DNA from: Calamus simplicifolius
Taxonomy: Eukaryota > Streptophyta > Magnoliopsida > Arecales > Arecaceae
Length of the DNA stretch: 64,000 nt
Reading direction: 5' to 3'
Assembly: GCA_900491605.1 (NCBI GenBank)
Contig: UESW01000115.1
Coordinates: forward strand, 22,576 to 86,575
Part shown: positions 35,707 through 46,875 of the stretch, piece after piece
Layout: every line of letters begins with the position of its first letter
Numbering within the stretch: position 1 is the stretch's first letter
Position numbers and translations under genes: made by a program
Notes under the pieces: generated by a model
What the model was told of the DNA's origin: nothing
Databases searched by the model: none
The model's input: the letters and a program-made list of their open reading frames with translations, nothing else

Positions 35707-37417
35707 TGATGACGCCAAATCACCGGCCTTGAGTGTGCGGTCGTCTCCTCCAGTGAGCTCCTCGCGCCTGCAAGCAAGTCCCGGGGGCCGGAGGGGGCCC
35801 CAGCGGGACCCTCCGATGCTCAAGTCAGTAGTCTGGGCATCAGCCGTGAGCTTGAGGAAGCTCGAAAGAGAAAAAGAGAGAGAGAGGCCCAGAGAGGAGC
35901 TCCCTCTGTGTGAGCGTTTAGGAATGTTATGAGTGTGTTACCTCCTCCCCCGTGGTCGAGGTCCCTCTTACCTTTTTAAAGATGCCTGGAATCCGTGGGC
36001 TTGGGGCATGATCACTTGTCAGAGCATTAATTGATGGCAGTACAGTGGAGCTTACCTCCATATGACGTGTCAAGCTGTAGGCCGTGTCCTGTCAGAGTAG
36101 GTGGTCGCAGGGCATGACCGATCGTTATGGTGCTTGCCAAACATGTCCCCTACGTCACCTTTTTGGTTGTCCTATGTGGACAGTGATGGGTGACAAAGTT
36201 AGTCGTGTGGGTCCCAAGGTACAGCCATTGGGGGAGACGGATGATGTTGAGTTGAAGCCAACTGTCCCTCGTAGAGTGTTGAGTATGTAGTGCTTGCGTG
36301 GCCCTGCTCATGCCTTTGGATGAGCTTGCATGGCACTGTTCACGTACAAGGCTCCGTTCACTTACTTGCATGGCACTGTTAACGGCGAGGGAGCTTGGCA
36401 GCCGTCGGGGTTCGGCCTTGGAGGTGTCGCCCCTGGAGGGGTCGGCCCTGGAGGGGTCGGCCCTAGAGGGGTCGGCCCTGGGAGGTCAGCCCAGGAGGGG
36501 TCGGCCCTGGGGGAGGTCAGCCCTGGAGGGGTCGGCCCTGGGAGGTCGGCCATGGAGGGGTCGGCCATGGAGGGGTCGGCCCTGGAGGGGTCGGCCCTGG
36601 GAGGTCGGCCCTGGAGGGGTTGGCCCTGGAGGGGTCGGCCCTGGGAGGTCGGCCTTGGGGGGGTCGGCCCTGGAGGGGTCGGCCCAGGAGGGGTCGGCCC
36701 TGGGAGGTCGGCCCTGGAGGGGTCGGCACTGGAGGGGTCGGCCTTGGGAGGTCGGCCCTGGGGGGGTCGGCCCTGGAGGGGTCGGCCCAGGAGGGGTCGG
36801 CCCTGGGAGGTCGGCCCTGGGGGGGGTCGGCCCTGGAGGGGTCGGCCCTGGAGGGGTCGGCCCTGGGTGGGTCGGCTCTGGAGGGGTCGGCCCAGGAGTG
36901 GTCGGCCCTGGGAGGTCGGCCCTGGGGGGGTCGGCCCTGGAGGGGTCGGCCCAAGAGGGGTCGGCCCTGGGAGGTCGGCCCTGGAGGGGTCGGCCCTGGA
37001 GGGGTCAGCATTGGAGGGGTCGGCCCTGGGAGGGTCGGCCCTGGAGGGGTCGGCCCATGAGGTCGACCTTGGAGGGGTCGGCCCTGAGGTCGGCCCTAGG
37101 AGGGTCGGCCCAAGAGGGGTCGGCCCTGGAAGGTCGGCCCCGGGGTTGAGAAGGAGAGCCAAGGCAAGATGCTCGCGACACTTCTTTCCGTTAAATGCTC
37201 TTCAAGCCATTATAACCATTTCTGCACCATTAAAGGCTCCAGCCCATTGACTCGTCCGAGCATTAATGACGTAAGGTGGCCTTTGGGAAACCCACGCACA
37301 CAACATGACCTCTTATTCTCTTTCTTAGTTATGATGAGAGCAATGCCGTGGATGGGTGTTGGGAGCTGAGGCCAAAGGGGGCTCCGTCAGTTTTCTTCCT
37401 TCACGATTCTCTAACGG
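35707..37417 (-). repeat. LTR-B 5' LTR, outer end missing
   Basis: Aligns with the 3' LTR up to CTCTAACGG at 37417. The final bases to the expected CATCA end are absent. The GGCC array inside it is longer (36412-37143). Confidence 0.8.
36412..37143. repeat. 14/15-bp GGCC array in LTR-B 5' LTR
   Basis: Same units as in the 3' LTR but about 240 bp longer and with a different order of 14- and 15-bp units, so the array changed after insertion or during reverse transcription. Confidence 0.9.
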
Positions 37418-37801
37418 CTCTGTTGCCACTGGCTGTCCATTGACCAGCCAAGGTTTATCAAGAACCATTGCCTTAGCAACGGGGTCCGATAATTTGACGA
37501 TGTGGCAACGGAAGGCCAAACTAACAATCTGGATATCTTCAGGAACTCCCGCGCGCCGAAATTCCTGGATAAATGCTTCAGGGGGCACCCAGCGGTGAAA
37601 TGTGCGAACGAAGATAGCCATCTTCTCCCAGTTTTCAATTTCATCTTCCAGAACTGAAGCCGGAATCTGGACGATGTTGGAGAAGCAATTCTTCAGGTTC
37701 GCCACCTCGGCTGGAGATGGGGACGAAGCAACCCACTTGAAGCTCAATTCCGCCTCCTTCCTCCATGCCATCGGACGGTCCTCAGCAGCATCCGGAGCCA
37801 T
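37418..37801 (-). pseudogene. LINE-3 ORF1, N-terminal part (DUF4283)
   Basis: Starts with Met at 37801 and runs in one frame to VNGQPVATE, where LTR-B begins. It contains a DUF4283-like block (WEKMAIFVRTFHRW, then FRRAGVPEDIQIV). The continuation of the same domain lies 5.5 kb away at 31874. About eight to nine residues that would normally link the halves are missing. Confidence 0.8.
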
Positions 37802-38022
37802 CAGAACACACAGGACAGGAACGGGGACAGTCCAGACAGAGACGATTGAAGAAGACGCCGGAGATCAGCAGAGATCAAGCACGTACGCCCGCATGCACCA
37901 ATCTACTTTTTTTACCCCCGGAAGTAAAGAATATTATGTATGCATATTCTGAAAATGATATGGAAGTTTCCATGAGGAGTACTTCTTTTCATCACGCACG
38001 TTAAAAACTTTCACCGACGGAG

Positions 38023-38061
<39 letters not shown>

Positions 38062-38625
38062 AACCACTTCCTTCCGGTAAAAACACTGCAAACGCGCCCC
38101 ACTTCTGCTTGCCCGGCGTGTTGGTTTGGACTTTTTCACGGGCATTTCATTCGACAGTACCTGCATTGGTTCACGACAATCATAGTATTGTTCTGAATAT
38201 TATTTATCAGATATCAGCCTGCCTCATTGAAGCTGTCCAAGTATCAAATGAAATTGAACATTAACCCAGGGTTGCGCCGATGAACATTCCCCTTGCTCTA
38301 CTGCCACACTCTCCCTGAACGTCTAAAATATGCTTGCAGAGGCGTGAGCGTTGTTAAGCTACGATCAGTCGTTCTCCCAATCAATTAGAGCTTACGAATT
38401 GGGTGCATGAGATCAAACGTTTGCTCCATCAACGTCGCGGCACTACTTTTGGTTGGGTTCAAAAATTAGGCTTCTCAGGGAGTTAACCAATCAGGTTTAG
38501 TTCTAGAAACGTTGCCAATGTGACGTTTGCTGGCTTACAGCCCAAAAGATTGTGTTGATCAATGTGTTTGGCATCGTCGTTGACGAGGATAAGTGACTTA
38601 TTTTCAACAGTTATCACTCAACTCC
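37802..38625. other. spacer with a T34 run
   Basis: No gene seen. It may include the untranslated 5' end of LINE-3. A run of 34 T sits at 38026-38059 and may be the poly-A tail of an unrecognised minus-strand retroposon. Confidence 0.5.
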
Positions 38626-40896
38626 TGTTGATGCCCGATCACTTTGAGTCGGCGTCCTTAAGCGTCGGCCGTTCCTCCATAGAAATATCGGGGCCTTTCC
38701 TTCGTCTTCAAAGCATGCAAGAAGTCCCACGGCCGAGTATTCCGGCGGGGACCCTCCGACGCTCAAGTTAGTGCTCTGGACAACAGTCGTGAGCTTGAGA
38801 AAGCTCGAAAGAGAAAGAGAGAGAGGCTCAGAATGAGTGTTTGAGTTTTTCTGGAGTTACCTCATGATGGATCATGACTTCTGGGGCTTATCTGATCTGA
38901 GTGGTTGGGGGTATTATGATGATTGAAGACTTTTGGTAGATAAAATATCATGATTAATATCTGTGAGACCTGAGGTGTTGCCATCTATCGAAGCTTTTAT
39001 GAAGATACTTCTTCTTAGTGGCATGTCAGAGTTGCATGCGTTGTCTTTTAGTGATACGTCAGAGCTAAAAGCATCGTCCTACCTCATGCAAGTCATGATT
39101 TCATTCGTAGATCGAGTGTGCACAGCTGGCCTTTTCTGGTACATTGATCTTGAATATTTATTTAATGGCCAGAGTCCTTGTTTAGTCTCCATGAGTCCCT
39201 TCTTGAATTAAATAAAGGCTGATAGTACCCTCAGACCCATAGGCCACTCAAGGATGCCTCTGGCTCATGCATATGCCACCTGACACGTGGAGAAGCTATA
39301 TCTCCCCTTCATCCAATTCTATTGCCTGGACCTGGCCCCTGGTGAGCCATGGAGATCGTACACTCTACCTGGCGTGTAAAGTCGGAAGGTCCGCAGAAGG
39401 TCACGGCCGTTGGGTGAGGGGCCACCGTGAATGGCCGGCCGGGAGGAGCTTGCTGGTTGGGAGAAGCAGGCCGCCTAGGGATGCTGGTGGCCGCCTAGGG
39501 CCTCTGCTCCACGAGGCCGTTGCTGGCTGAGGCCGGAAAGGCATCTGTGGGACCTGGGTCCGGTGAGGCCGCCTAGGATTGCTCGGGGCCGTCTAGGATT
39601 TCTCTTGGCCGCCGTCATGGGAGTGTCGGGGGCCGTCTGGGATTGCTCGGGAGCCGCCTAGTTGGGAGAAGCTAGAAAAGGTCGTCGAGGACCTCCATGA
39701 GATGGGGAGTCGGAAACTCCCCGTCCTGGCTTCTCTACGCCATCTTTCATCATGCATGGGACCAAAAAGGGAGTCAACGTGGTAGCAATAAATGCACGTG
39801 GAGTTTATAAGACCATAAATGCCCTGGCACATAAATGCGATAGGGAGCCATCATCGTGGTGGCATTTGGAGTCGGAAACCGAGGCCGCTTAGGATGGCCA
39901 TTGAGGAAGGCCGCCTAGGACTGCCACCTAGGATGGCCATTGAGGAAGGTTGTGGAGGAAGAGGCCGGCTGGGAGGAGCTTGCTGGCTGGGAGAAGCAGG
40001 CCGCCTAAGGACGCTGGTGGCCGCCTAGGGCCTCTGCTTCACGAGGCCATTGTTGGCTGAGGCCGAAAGGCATCTGTGGGACCTAGGTCCAGTGAGGCCG
40101 CCTAGGATTGCTCGGGATCATCTAGGATTGCTCTTGGCCGTAGTCATGGGAGTATCGGGGGCCGTCTGGGATTGCTTGAGAGCCGTCTAGGCTGCTCTTG
40201 GCCGTCATCATGGGAGTGTCGGGGGTCGTCTAGGCTACTCTTGGCCGCCGTCCTGGGAGTGTCGGGGGCCATCTAGGCTGCTCTTGGCCACCGTCATGGG
40301 AGTGTCGGGGGCCGTGTAGGATGCTCTTGGCCACCGTCCTGGGAGTGTCAGGAGCCGTTTAGGAATAGGCCGTCTAGGATTGCTGCCTAGGATGAAAGGC
40401 CGTTGAAGAAAAGGCCGTTTAGGAATAGGCCGTCTAGGATTGCTGCCTAGGATGAAAGGCCGTTTAGGAAAAGGCCGTTTAGGAATAGGCCACCTAGGAT
40501 TGCTGCCTAAGATGAAAGGCCGTTGAGAAAAGGCCGTTTAGGAGTAGGCGGCCTAGGATTGCTGCCTAGGATTTCCTTTCGTTTCGTATCATTAAATGCT
40601 GCCTATTGATTTGCCTATGAGACATTAATGACAAAAGTGGTCCTTTGGAGAACCCACTCACATATCTCTTTTTCCTTCTTGTTCTCTCTCTTCTTTATGA
40701 CGGACGCTCGTTACAAAGGAAGCGAAGCTACGGACGAAATTAAATGCCCACTGCATCCTTAAACCCTATAGGCCAACGAGGTCGCTTAGGAACTAAGCCG
40801 CTTAAGAAGACTGCCAAAGATGGCCGCCTATAAAATTATTTAAAAATTTTTATTTTTGCCAATGGGCCTGTTAACCGGTCCTATCAGCTCCCAACA
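38626..40896 (-). mobile_element. LTR-C: solo LTR related to LTR-B and LTR-D
   Basis: A 2271-bp block starts TGTTGATGCCC and ends CTCCCAACA, with matching inverted ends (TGTTG/CAACA) and near-matching 5-bp flanks (ACTCC at 38621-38625, ACTCT at 40897-40901). The stretch 38753-38820 matches the R/U5-like part of the LTR-B LTR (CTCAAG..., AGCTCGAAAGAGAAA), and 40590-40700 matches its U3 start. No internal region or second LTR is present, so recombination between two LTRs probably removed the rest. Confidence 0.7.
39400..40575. repeat. GGCCGYCTAGGATTGCT minisatellite in LTR-C
   Basis: A degenerate array of GGCCGCCTAGGATTGCT and GGCCGTCTAGG-type units, some with TCATGGGAGTGTCGGGGG inserts, partly arranged in larger blocks of about 58-65 bp at 40340-40560. 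It also contains a longer duplication: GAGGAGCTTGCTGG and its surroundings occur at about 39440-39560 and again at about 39970-40090. Confidence 0.8.
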
Positions 40897-42055
40897 ACTC
40901 TCTCTTGAATTCTTATGGACATGGTGATCATAGTCATTTAAAGGACAGATAAAAATGTTATTTTTCCTTAAAAGAGTTGCTAAACCTGGTTACCACCACA
41001 TTGTACAGTAAATGCAATTATATTTTTTCTATACAAAAACAAATTTAACTTCCTACTCGTATATATAGCCATAGTTTTTTACTTGCTTTCAATATAGAAA
41101 GGGGTAAGAAATCTTAATAATTGTAACAGACTGATACTTGTTGCTAAGTCAGGCCCCGTCTCTTTCGGAGATTAAGACGTTCTCTTAATCACAACCAAAC
41201 AACCTCTACATTATTAGCTAAGCTCTCAACTTCTGTTTATGTGGATCCAAACTCCTCCCCCATTACCAACGGATTGGCTTTTCGTTGTCCCAATTTCCTA
41301 CTTCCTAGTCTGTGCATTGGGTTTAAGCTTGAGCCTGATCCATAGTATGAAAAGGGCATAACCTTAGGACTGAGCTTGATCTGAAGAGTGACAGAAAAGC
41401 ATAAAACTAGTCAAGGATGTGAACAGAAGCGAGTCAGAAGAAGTGCATTTGATGTGAAAATTTCCATTCAGAAGCAATCAGTCTACCACATAAAGCATGT
41501 GCCTTGCGTTGCCCACCGCTGGCATTCTGATACCCTTGCGCACATGATCCGGAATTCCAGATCACCCAGGGGAGTAGAATGTTGCTCTAATCTCAATGCC
41601 CATGCTTTCAAGGCTTCCAATAATTGATCAGTTGATCAACAGGCTGCATCTGTGACAATTACTTTATCCACAGGGAAACGAAACAAATAGCAGAAGATTG
41701 ATGCATAACATGGAATCTCTCTCTCTCTCTCTCCTTCTTTCTTTCTTTTTTTTTTTCCCCGTTGGATGTAAATGAAGGCTAAAGAGAGTTGATGCTTTCT
41801 TGACCATCTAATCGTTTTCATTTCTACACAGTATGGAAGCTATCTTCAGTGAGTTTAATTGAACGCTGGTGTTTGGCAAGCTGAGGAATTGGGTTTATCA
41901 TCTCATCAAATCGCTTAACTTAGTAGTGATGAGCAAAGAATCGATAATAACAACTCCAAATCAGTCCTACATTATTTCTTAAAAACCAGAGAAAAGGGGA
42001 AGAAAATAACGAAAGAAAAGGAAAGGGAACCTAGAGCTAAGCCAGACCGTCCATC
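40897..42055. other. spacer and 3' flank of the GT47 gene
   Basis: No gene recognised. The part nearest 42055 should hold the 3' UTR of the GT47 gene. A CT microsatellite lies at 41716-41735. Confidence 0.5.
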
Positions 42056-43483
42056 CTACCACTGGTCATCGTCAACATCGATGAGCGGAACCCGCCCCCC
42101 CTCCTCCTGCGCCCGGACTCGGCGCCGGACCCTCCTGAGCACCCCGTCGATGGCCAGATCCACGGCGTCCTTCCTCCCCCTCAGCCCCGACGAGCTTCCA
42201 TGCCGCCGGTAGATGACGTTCGGCGCCAGCTCCAGCACCTTCTGTCGCATCCGCCGCACCTTCGCCGGCGGTATCTCCTCCAGAACGTCGGCGATCCGGA
42301 GCCCGTTGAACACCACCTCCTCTTTCGGAATAAACACCGAGAACTCCTCGAACCGGTCCTTCGGGAGGTGCCACCCGTACTGCGCCCGCGCCCCAATCTC
42401 CTCAAAAAACACCGGGATGCACCCGGACAGGATCCCGTCGAAGGTGGACCGCCGGGTCGGCGTGTCGCCGGGCGGCTGGAGGCAGAAGCTGGACCGGAGC
42501 ATCGGCTGCATGAACCGCATGGGGTCGTGGGTGCACGACCCCTCGGAGCAGTCGACCACCTCGCAGACGTCGGTCCGGTTCTCGCACTCGGCCCGGATGC
42601 TGCCGCGAATGTTGGGGCCTCCGGTGCCGCCGCCGCCGACGAAGAGCATGAGGGTTGTGCGGCGGGCGCGGCGGGCGCGGCCGAGCCAGCCGTCGAGGAG
42701 GGCGGGTGTGGCCGGATGGAAGGAGGTGAAGGGGGGTACGGCGTGCTCCTGCCAGGGCCAAGGGCGAGCTTCGAGAGTTAGGACGGTGACGTTCAGGAAG
42801 TCGGGGAGGTGGAGGAAGGAAGTGCCCCAGAGAGGGGGGTCGGCGTTGGGGTCCTGGGAGAAGTCCCAGGCAGCTCGGGCGAGGACGAGGAAATGATCGT
42901 GGCCACGCCGGCGGCCCCAGATGGCGGGGTGGTCGCGGCGGAGGAAGTCTGCGATGTCGCGGCCGTGGAGAGCGCTGGAGTTGAAGAGGGGCGGGTGGTA
43001 GAGGAACGGGAGGGCGTCGAGGGCGGCGTAGTATGGGAGGAAGACAGCGTCGGCGAGGGCTGGGTCGGGGGTGAGGCAGGGGTACTCGAGGAGGCGGCGG
43101 TGGAAGAAGGGCTCCAGTACGTGGGGGTCGGTGCGGTACCAGCTCCGGGAGCGGTTGTGGGTGCGGGGGCCGAGACCGTGGTTGGCGAGATAGGGGCAGA
43201 AGTCGCCGTCGTCATTGAGGGGGAAGGCGTTGCAGAATCGGAGGAGGTCGGTGTTGAACCGCGACGGGAGGTCGCGGATGTGGATCCACCGCCCCTCACA
43301 CTCCGCCCGCCGCAGCCGCTGCGATTCTCCTTCCTCTTCTCCGGCGGCGACTTCCTCCTCCTTTTCTAGTAATGGAAGGCCACCGCCGGTTTTGGAGGTG
43401 GATTGGGATCGGGCTTGGTAGGGGACAAGGATGAGAATAGAGAGGACAAGAGATATAATAATAAGAACGGTGGGACGAGCCAT
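42056..43483 (-). CDS. GT47 exostosin-family glycosyltransferase, xyloglucan galactosyltransferase-like
   Basis: A single-exon gene of 475 residues, as is usual for plant GT47 clade A genes. Residues 5-22 form a hydrophobic signal anchor, so a type II Golgi membrane protein is expected. A low-complexity acidic stem (about 40-55) follows. The exostosin domain spans about 62-400: CEGRWIHIRDLP (62-73), ADAVFLPYYAALD (144-156), and the conserved C-terminal sugar-nucleotide motif FCLQPPGDTPTRRSTFDG (333-350) with GCIPVFF (354-360). Potential N-glycosylation sites are N110, N168, N231 and N302. By family the protein probably adds galactose to cell-wall xyloglucan (MUR3/GT-like group); the exact acceptor cannot be told from the sequence. 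The first Met at 43483 directly precedes the anchor. Third-codon GC is very high. LTR-D lies 650 bp upstream. Confidence 0.88.
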   Translation of the reverse strand: MARPTVLIIISLVLSILILVPYQARSQSTSKTGGGLPLLEKEEEVAAGEEEGESQRLRRAECEGRWIHIRDLPSRFNTDLLRFCNAFPLNDDGDFCPYLANHGLGPRTHNRSRSWYRTDPHVLEPFFHRRLLEYPCLTPDPALADAVFLPYYAALDALPFLYHPPLFNSSALHGRDIADFLRRDHPAIWGRRRGHDHFLVLARAAWDFSQDPNADPPLWGTSFLHLPDFLNVTVLTLEARPWPWQEHAVPPFTSFHPATPALLDGWLGRARRARRTTLMLFVGGGGTGGPNIRGSIRAECENRTDVCEVVDCSEGSCTHDPMRFMQPMLRSSFCLQPPGDTPTRRSTFDGILSGCIPVFFEEIGARAQYGWHLPKDRFEEFSVFIPKEEVVFNGLRIADVLEEIPPAKVRRMRQKVLELAPNVIYRRHGSSSGLRGRKDAVDLAIDGVLRRVRRRVRAQEEGGRVPLIDVDDDQW

Positions 43484-44132
43484 GGATGCGAAGGGAGAAA
43501 GAACAGAGAGGATAGCGGATGGGCCTGCGTCTTGAAAGTTGGATTATACTCTTAAAATTCCCATTTTGCTTGGCGCCGTTGGCGAATCGAGTTCTGAGCA
43601 ATCGATTTAGTTGCGGTTTGTCGGTGGGAAGGGGGAGGGGAGATGGGAAAGGAAATTGATTTTTTATTTTTGCCGTCTTTTATGTTTATAATATTCTAAG
43701 CGCGAGCAGGTGAGGTAAAAAAGATAAGACGTGGGAAAAAGAGGATTTAGCGACGGGTTGGGGTGGCTTGATAATGATATCCTAACGGGGTTGAACTGGC
43801 GCACAGTGGAACGGAAATGTTTGTGGCCCGTGGGAGAGAGGGGGCTTGCACGAACGCCCGTTCCGGTTGGTGGGAGAGGGGAGTTAGCGAAGCGGGAAAG
43901 GTGAGCGACCTCACGGACGCAGTTCTATCTAAAAGGGATTTCCATCGCCTCCCCGCGTCCGTCGCTGCCGGGCTCGATTCCTGCACCCGTGCCCATTTCT
44001 ATCTAAAAGGACTCGATTGCTTCGCACAACCCTACAATTCTCTCGGAAGGGTTGATGAGTTCATATGATGGTTTATTTTGGAAAGCAATCTAAGAGAAAC
44101 CTTTTGGTCTCTTCAAGTTCTAGATACCTAAC
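43484..44132. other. upstream region of the GT47 gene
   Basis: On the minus strand a TATAAT-like motif lies near 43545, about 60 bp before the Met, but its use as a TATA box is uncertain. No separate gene is seen. CTAAC at 44128-44132 is the left target duplication of LTR-D. Confidence 0.45.
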
Positions 44133-45155
44133 TGATGTGGCTGATCCAGCACCATTAGAGAGCCATGAAGAAAACTTTGAGGTCCCGTAGCTCCCAACAT
44201 CCATCTACGACATTGCTCCCTCATTTCATCATAACGAAGAAAGAGAACAAAATAGAAAAGGACCACCTTGAGTGTGTGAGTTCTCTTAAAGACCTTCCGT
44301 CATTAATATCCGTGTCAAGTCAATGGGTTAGAGCATTTAATAGTGCAGAAACAGTCAAATGAAGTGTCCCCTCCGAAGCCTGTTTCGAGGTCCTTCGGCA
44401 TCGACATATCTCTCGCACCAAAGCACTTATGGCCTCATAAAGGCCACGTACACCCACTTGCTCTAAGCATTTATTGCCTTATTCTCTCTGTATAAAGGCA
44501 TTTATGGCTAAAAAAAGGCGACGTAAGGGACACATATGGCAAGCACTGAAATGATCGGCCACGCCTGTAACGATGCGGATCCCATGCCCTGCAACAGTCT
44601 GTGACAGTTGTCCAAACCAAAATAGCACCTGCCAACCAGCTGCAGCCACCTACTCTGACGGGACACGGCTGTCTGACACATCACGCAGAGGTGAGCTCCA
44701 CTGTTGCTGCTTTCATAAATGCTCTGACAAGTGGTAGCACCCCATGCCTCACAGACATCAGTTCTGACACTTCACCCATCAAAGTCATCATTATGAAGCC
44801 TCAACCACTCAAGCCAAGGAAACTCTAAGCGCCAATAAAATGGGTAAGAGGGACCCCCGACCAGGTAACTCCGAGAACTGAGAACGGAGAACTCACTACA
44901 CTCTTAACGCTCATTCTTGCCCACAGAGAGCACGGTCCAAAACCCCTCTCTTCTTTCCTCTTTCGAGCTTCCTTAAGCTCACGGCTATTGCCCAGATCAC
45001 TGACTTGAGCATCGGAGGGTCTCCGTCGGAATCTCCGGTCCCGGGGCTCATTTGCAGGCCCGCAGGCGCAAGGAGCTCATCGGAGGACCCCGGGCTCGCT
45101 GGAGGAGGCGACTGGACACTCGCCGATGTTCGAGGATGGTGGTTCGGCGTCAACA
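44133..45155 (+). repeat. LTR-D 5' LTR
   Basis: TATAAAGG at 44491-44498 is the likely TATA box. The GGCC array seen in the 3' LTR is nearly absent here (about 32 bp at 44369-44400). Confidence 0.8.
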
Positions 45156-45175
45156 GATTGGCGCACCAGGAAAGG
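45156..45175 (+). other. LTR-D primer-binding site
   Basis: GATTGGCGCACCAGGAAAGG follows the LTR end ACA directly. The TTGGCGC start is like sites known from Tat-type Ty3/gypsy elements; the lineage call is inference. Confidence 0.65.
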
Positions 45176-46318
45176 GGAGAAAGCAGAGTTCTACGACACT
45201 AAGCTACAAGCCCTCACTCCTCTACGAAAATAATGGTGGATAAAAAGATGGTGATGACAAAGACCCAAGAGCTTCCGCCAGTAACACTGGGGGGCACCCC
45301 AACGAGTTGAGCAAAAGCTTCGGAGGCAACATTTTATGACCACGCAATAGCGAGCAAAGGCTTCCACTCGCTCTTTGGTCACTGCCAGGCCAGCCATCCT
45401 TCATCCGGCCGGGAATCTCCCCAGCAAGAGGTCCATCATCAAGATCATCAGCGACTTAAAGCTTAGAGAGCCACCACTTATCCCAAGCAGCCCTCTCTCC
45501 TACGAACGGCGACGTAGAGGAAGGTCCGGCCATGGCTCCGGCTCCCGACTCTGCCCCGAGGCATCGGCTCTTCCCCAGAGGCTCCGTTTTCATGCTCCTG
45601 GCACCACATCCCCGAGCGCCAAGCAAGCTTCTCTTCCTCTCTGCCGCATCCAGGTCCGAGTGAGCTCCCAGAGCATCACATTACGTGCGCCCATGCACGT
45701 AATGGAACTTCCTAGGAGAGAGAAACTGTGGAAGCTAGAGAGCCCCTTGCCTTGAATTGATGTGGAGGCTGCCCGAATCCTGATAACTCACAGCAACATC
45801 CTCTCCTAACCATCTGCCTTCAGCGGAAGCCTTCAGCGGACTCTCCCGGCCGCTCGTCTTCAATGGCTGCTGGCTGCCCGGGCTTTCCTCGGAGGCCTCT
45901 AGCTCCCGAGTCCGCCTCTGACCCTCGTCCGTGGCTCCGCTCTAGCATCCCGGCTCTGGATCCCATCTATCTCTTCACTGCACTCCAAAGATGGGTCCCC
46001 AGCTTCGTTTCAGAGAGGAGCTAGTCATCAACCAACTCCAGGCTCCGTTCCAACTTGATTCCCTGGGGGGCAACCACCAGCGGGCGGAAGTGCTCAAATC
46101 AGCAGAAGGAAAACATGGGTGCTACAAGAGCTAAGTACGCTGCACTTAAGATGGTTTTCTTTCATTGATACTTAAAAATCATGCAGGAAGACCAACCTTG
46201 TATCAGCCTTCAAGACCAACCTTGCGTTAGCGTCTCAAAAGCCCAATGTATCATTGGTACCGAAGACCGGTGTACCATCGGATCCAAAAAGCCCGATGTA
46301 CCGTCGGCACTCAAGCTC
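45176..46318 (+). other. LTR-D internal leader without recognisable gag
   Basis: Its beginning aligns loosely with the leader and gag start of LTR-E (for example the CTGGGGG..AACG.GTTGAGCAA stretch). The open frame at 45375-45755 has no motif I know. The module CTAAGTAC...ACTT...TTTCATTGATAC at 46130-46175 precedes the first array. Confidence 0.5.
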
Positions 46319-46875
46319 GAGACCAGCTCGGCACCAAAGGCACCTGATGACTCTCAACTTTCAGGTCACCCTTCGGGGTTAAAAAGACACCTGATGACTT
46401 TCAACTCTCGGTCACCCTTCGGGGTTAAAAAGGCACCTTACGACTCTCAACTCTTAGGTCACCCTCCGGGGTTAAAGGCTCTCGAGCATAGTCCCATCTC
46501 AGCGACTCTCAAGTCACCTTCGGGGTTAAAAAGGCACCTGATGACTCTCAACTCTCAGGTCACCCTTCGGGGTTAAAAAGGCACCTGATGACTCTCAACT
46601 CTCAGGTCACCCTTCAGGGTTAAAAAGGCACCTGACGACTCTCAACTCTCAGGTCACCCTCCGGAGTTAAAGGCTTCCGAGCATGGTCCCATCTTAGCAA
46701 CTCTCAGGTCACCCTTCGGGGTTAAAAAGGCACCTGACGACTCTTAACTCTCAGGTCATCCTTCGGGGTTAAAAAGGCACCTGACGACTCTCAACTCTCA
46801 GGTCACCCTCCGGGGTTAAAGGCTCCCGAGCATGGTCCCATCCCAGCGACTCTTGGGTCACCCTTCGGGGTTCAA
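46319..46875. repeat. about 47-bp array inside LTR-D
   Basis: Roughly eleven units of AGGTCACCCTTCGGGGTT followed by AAAAAGGCACCTGATGACTC and TCAACTCTC, with occasional variant units carrying TCTCGAGCATAGTCCCATCT. The open frame through it is an artefact. Confidence 0.85.

Larger units (their letters stand above)
31875..37417 (-). mobile_element. LTR-B: non-autonomous LTR retrotransposon inserted in LINE-3
   Basis: Minus-strand element. The 3' LTR is 31875-33365 and the 5' LTR 35707-37417; on the minus strand the LTR begins TGATGTGGCTGATCC and ends GGCGTCATCA. The primer-binding site is at 35688-35706 and the polypurine tract at 33366-33390. The internal 2.3 kb has no recognisable gag or pol but holds a 97-bp array. 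The outer 27 or so bases of the 5' LTR are missing, together with several codons of LINE-3 ORF1 and any target duplication, consistent with one small deletion at that junction. It is the same family as LTR-D. Confidence 0.8.
26419..37801 (-). mobile_element. LINE-3: near full-length L1-type LINE split by LTR-B
   Basis: Read on the minus strand, ORF1 starts at 37801, is cut at 37418 by LTR-B and resumes at 31874. ORF2 follows from about 30565 down to 26465. The poly-A tail is the T run at 26419-26431, followed by the family 3' end ACAGACGGACGATCATA. Domain order is DUF4283, CCHC knuckle, then endonuclease, reverse transcriptase, zf-RVT and RNase H, as in plant L1 elements with an RNase H domain. 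The true 5' end upstream of the ORF1 Met is not resolved, and no target duplication was clear. Confidence 0.85.

Noticed and set aside
36298..37250. Open frames of 266-306 residues resembling collagen-like proteins
   Set aside because: Same array in the other LTR-B LTR; the proteins differ only by repeat order and are shifted by 14-bp units.
42200..43369. Plus-strand open frames of 186-227 residues across the GT47 gene
   Set aside because: Antisense shadows caused by the high GC of the real gene; they have no recognisable domain.
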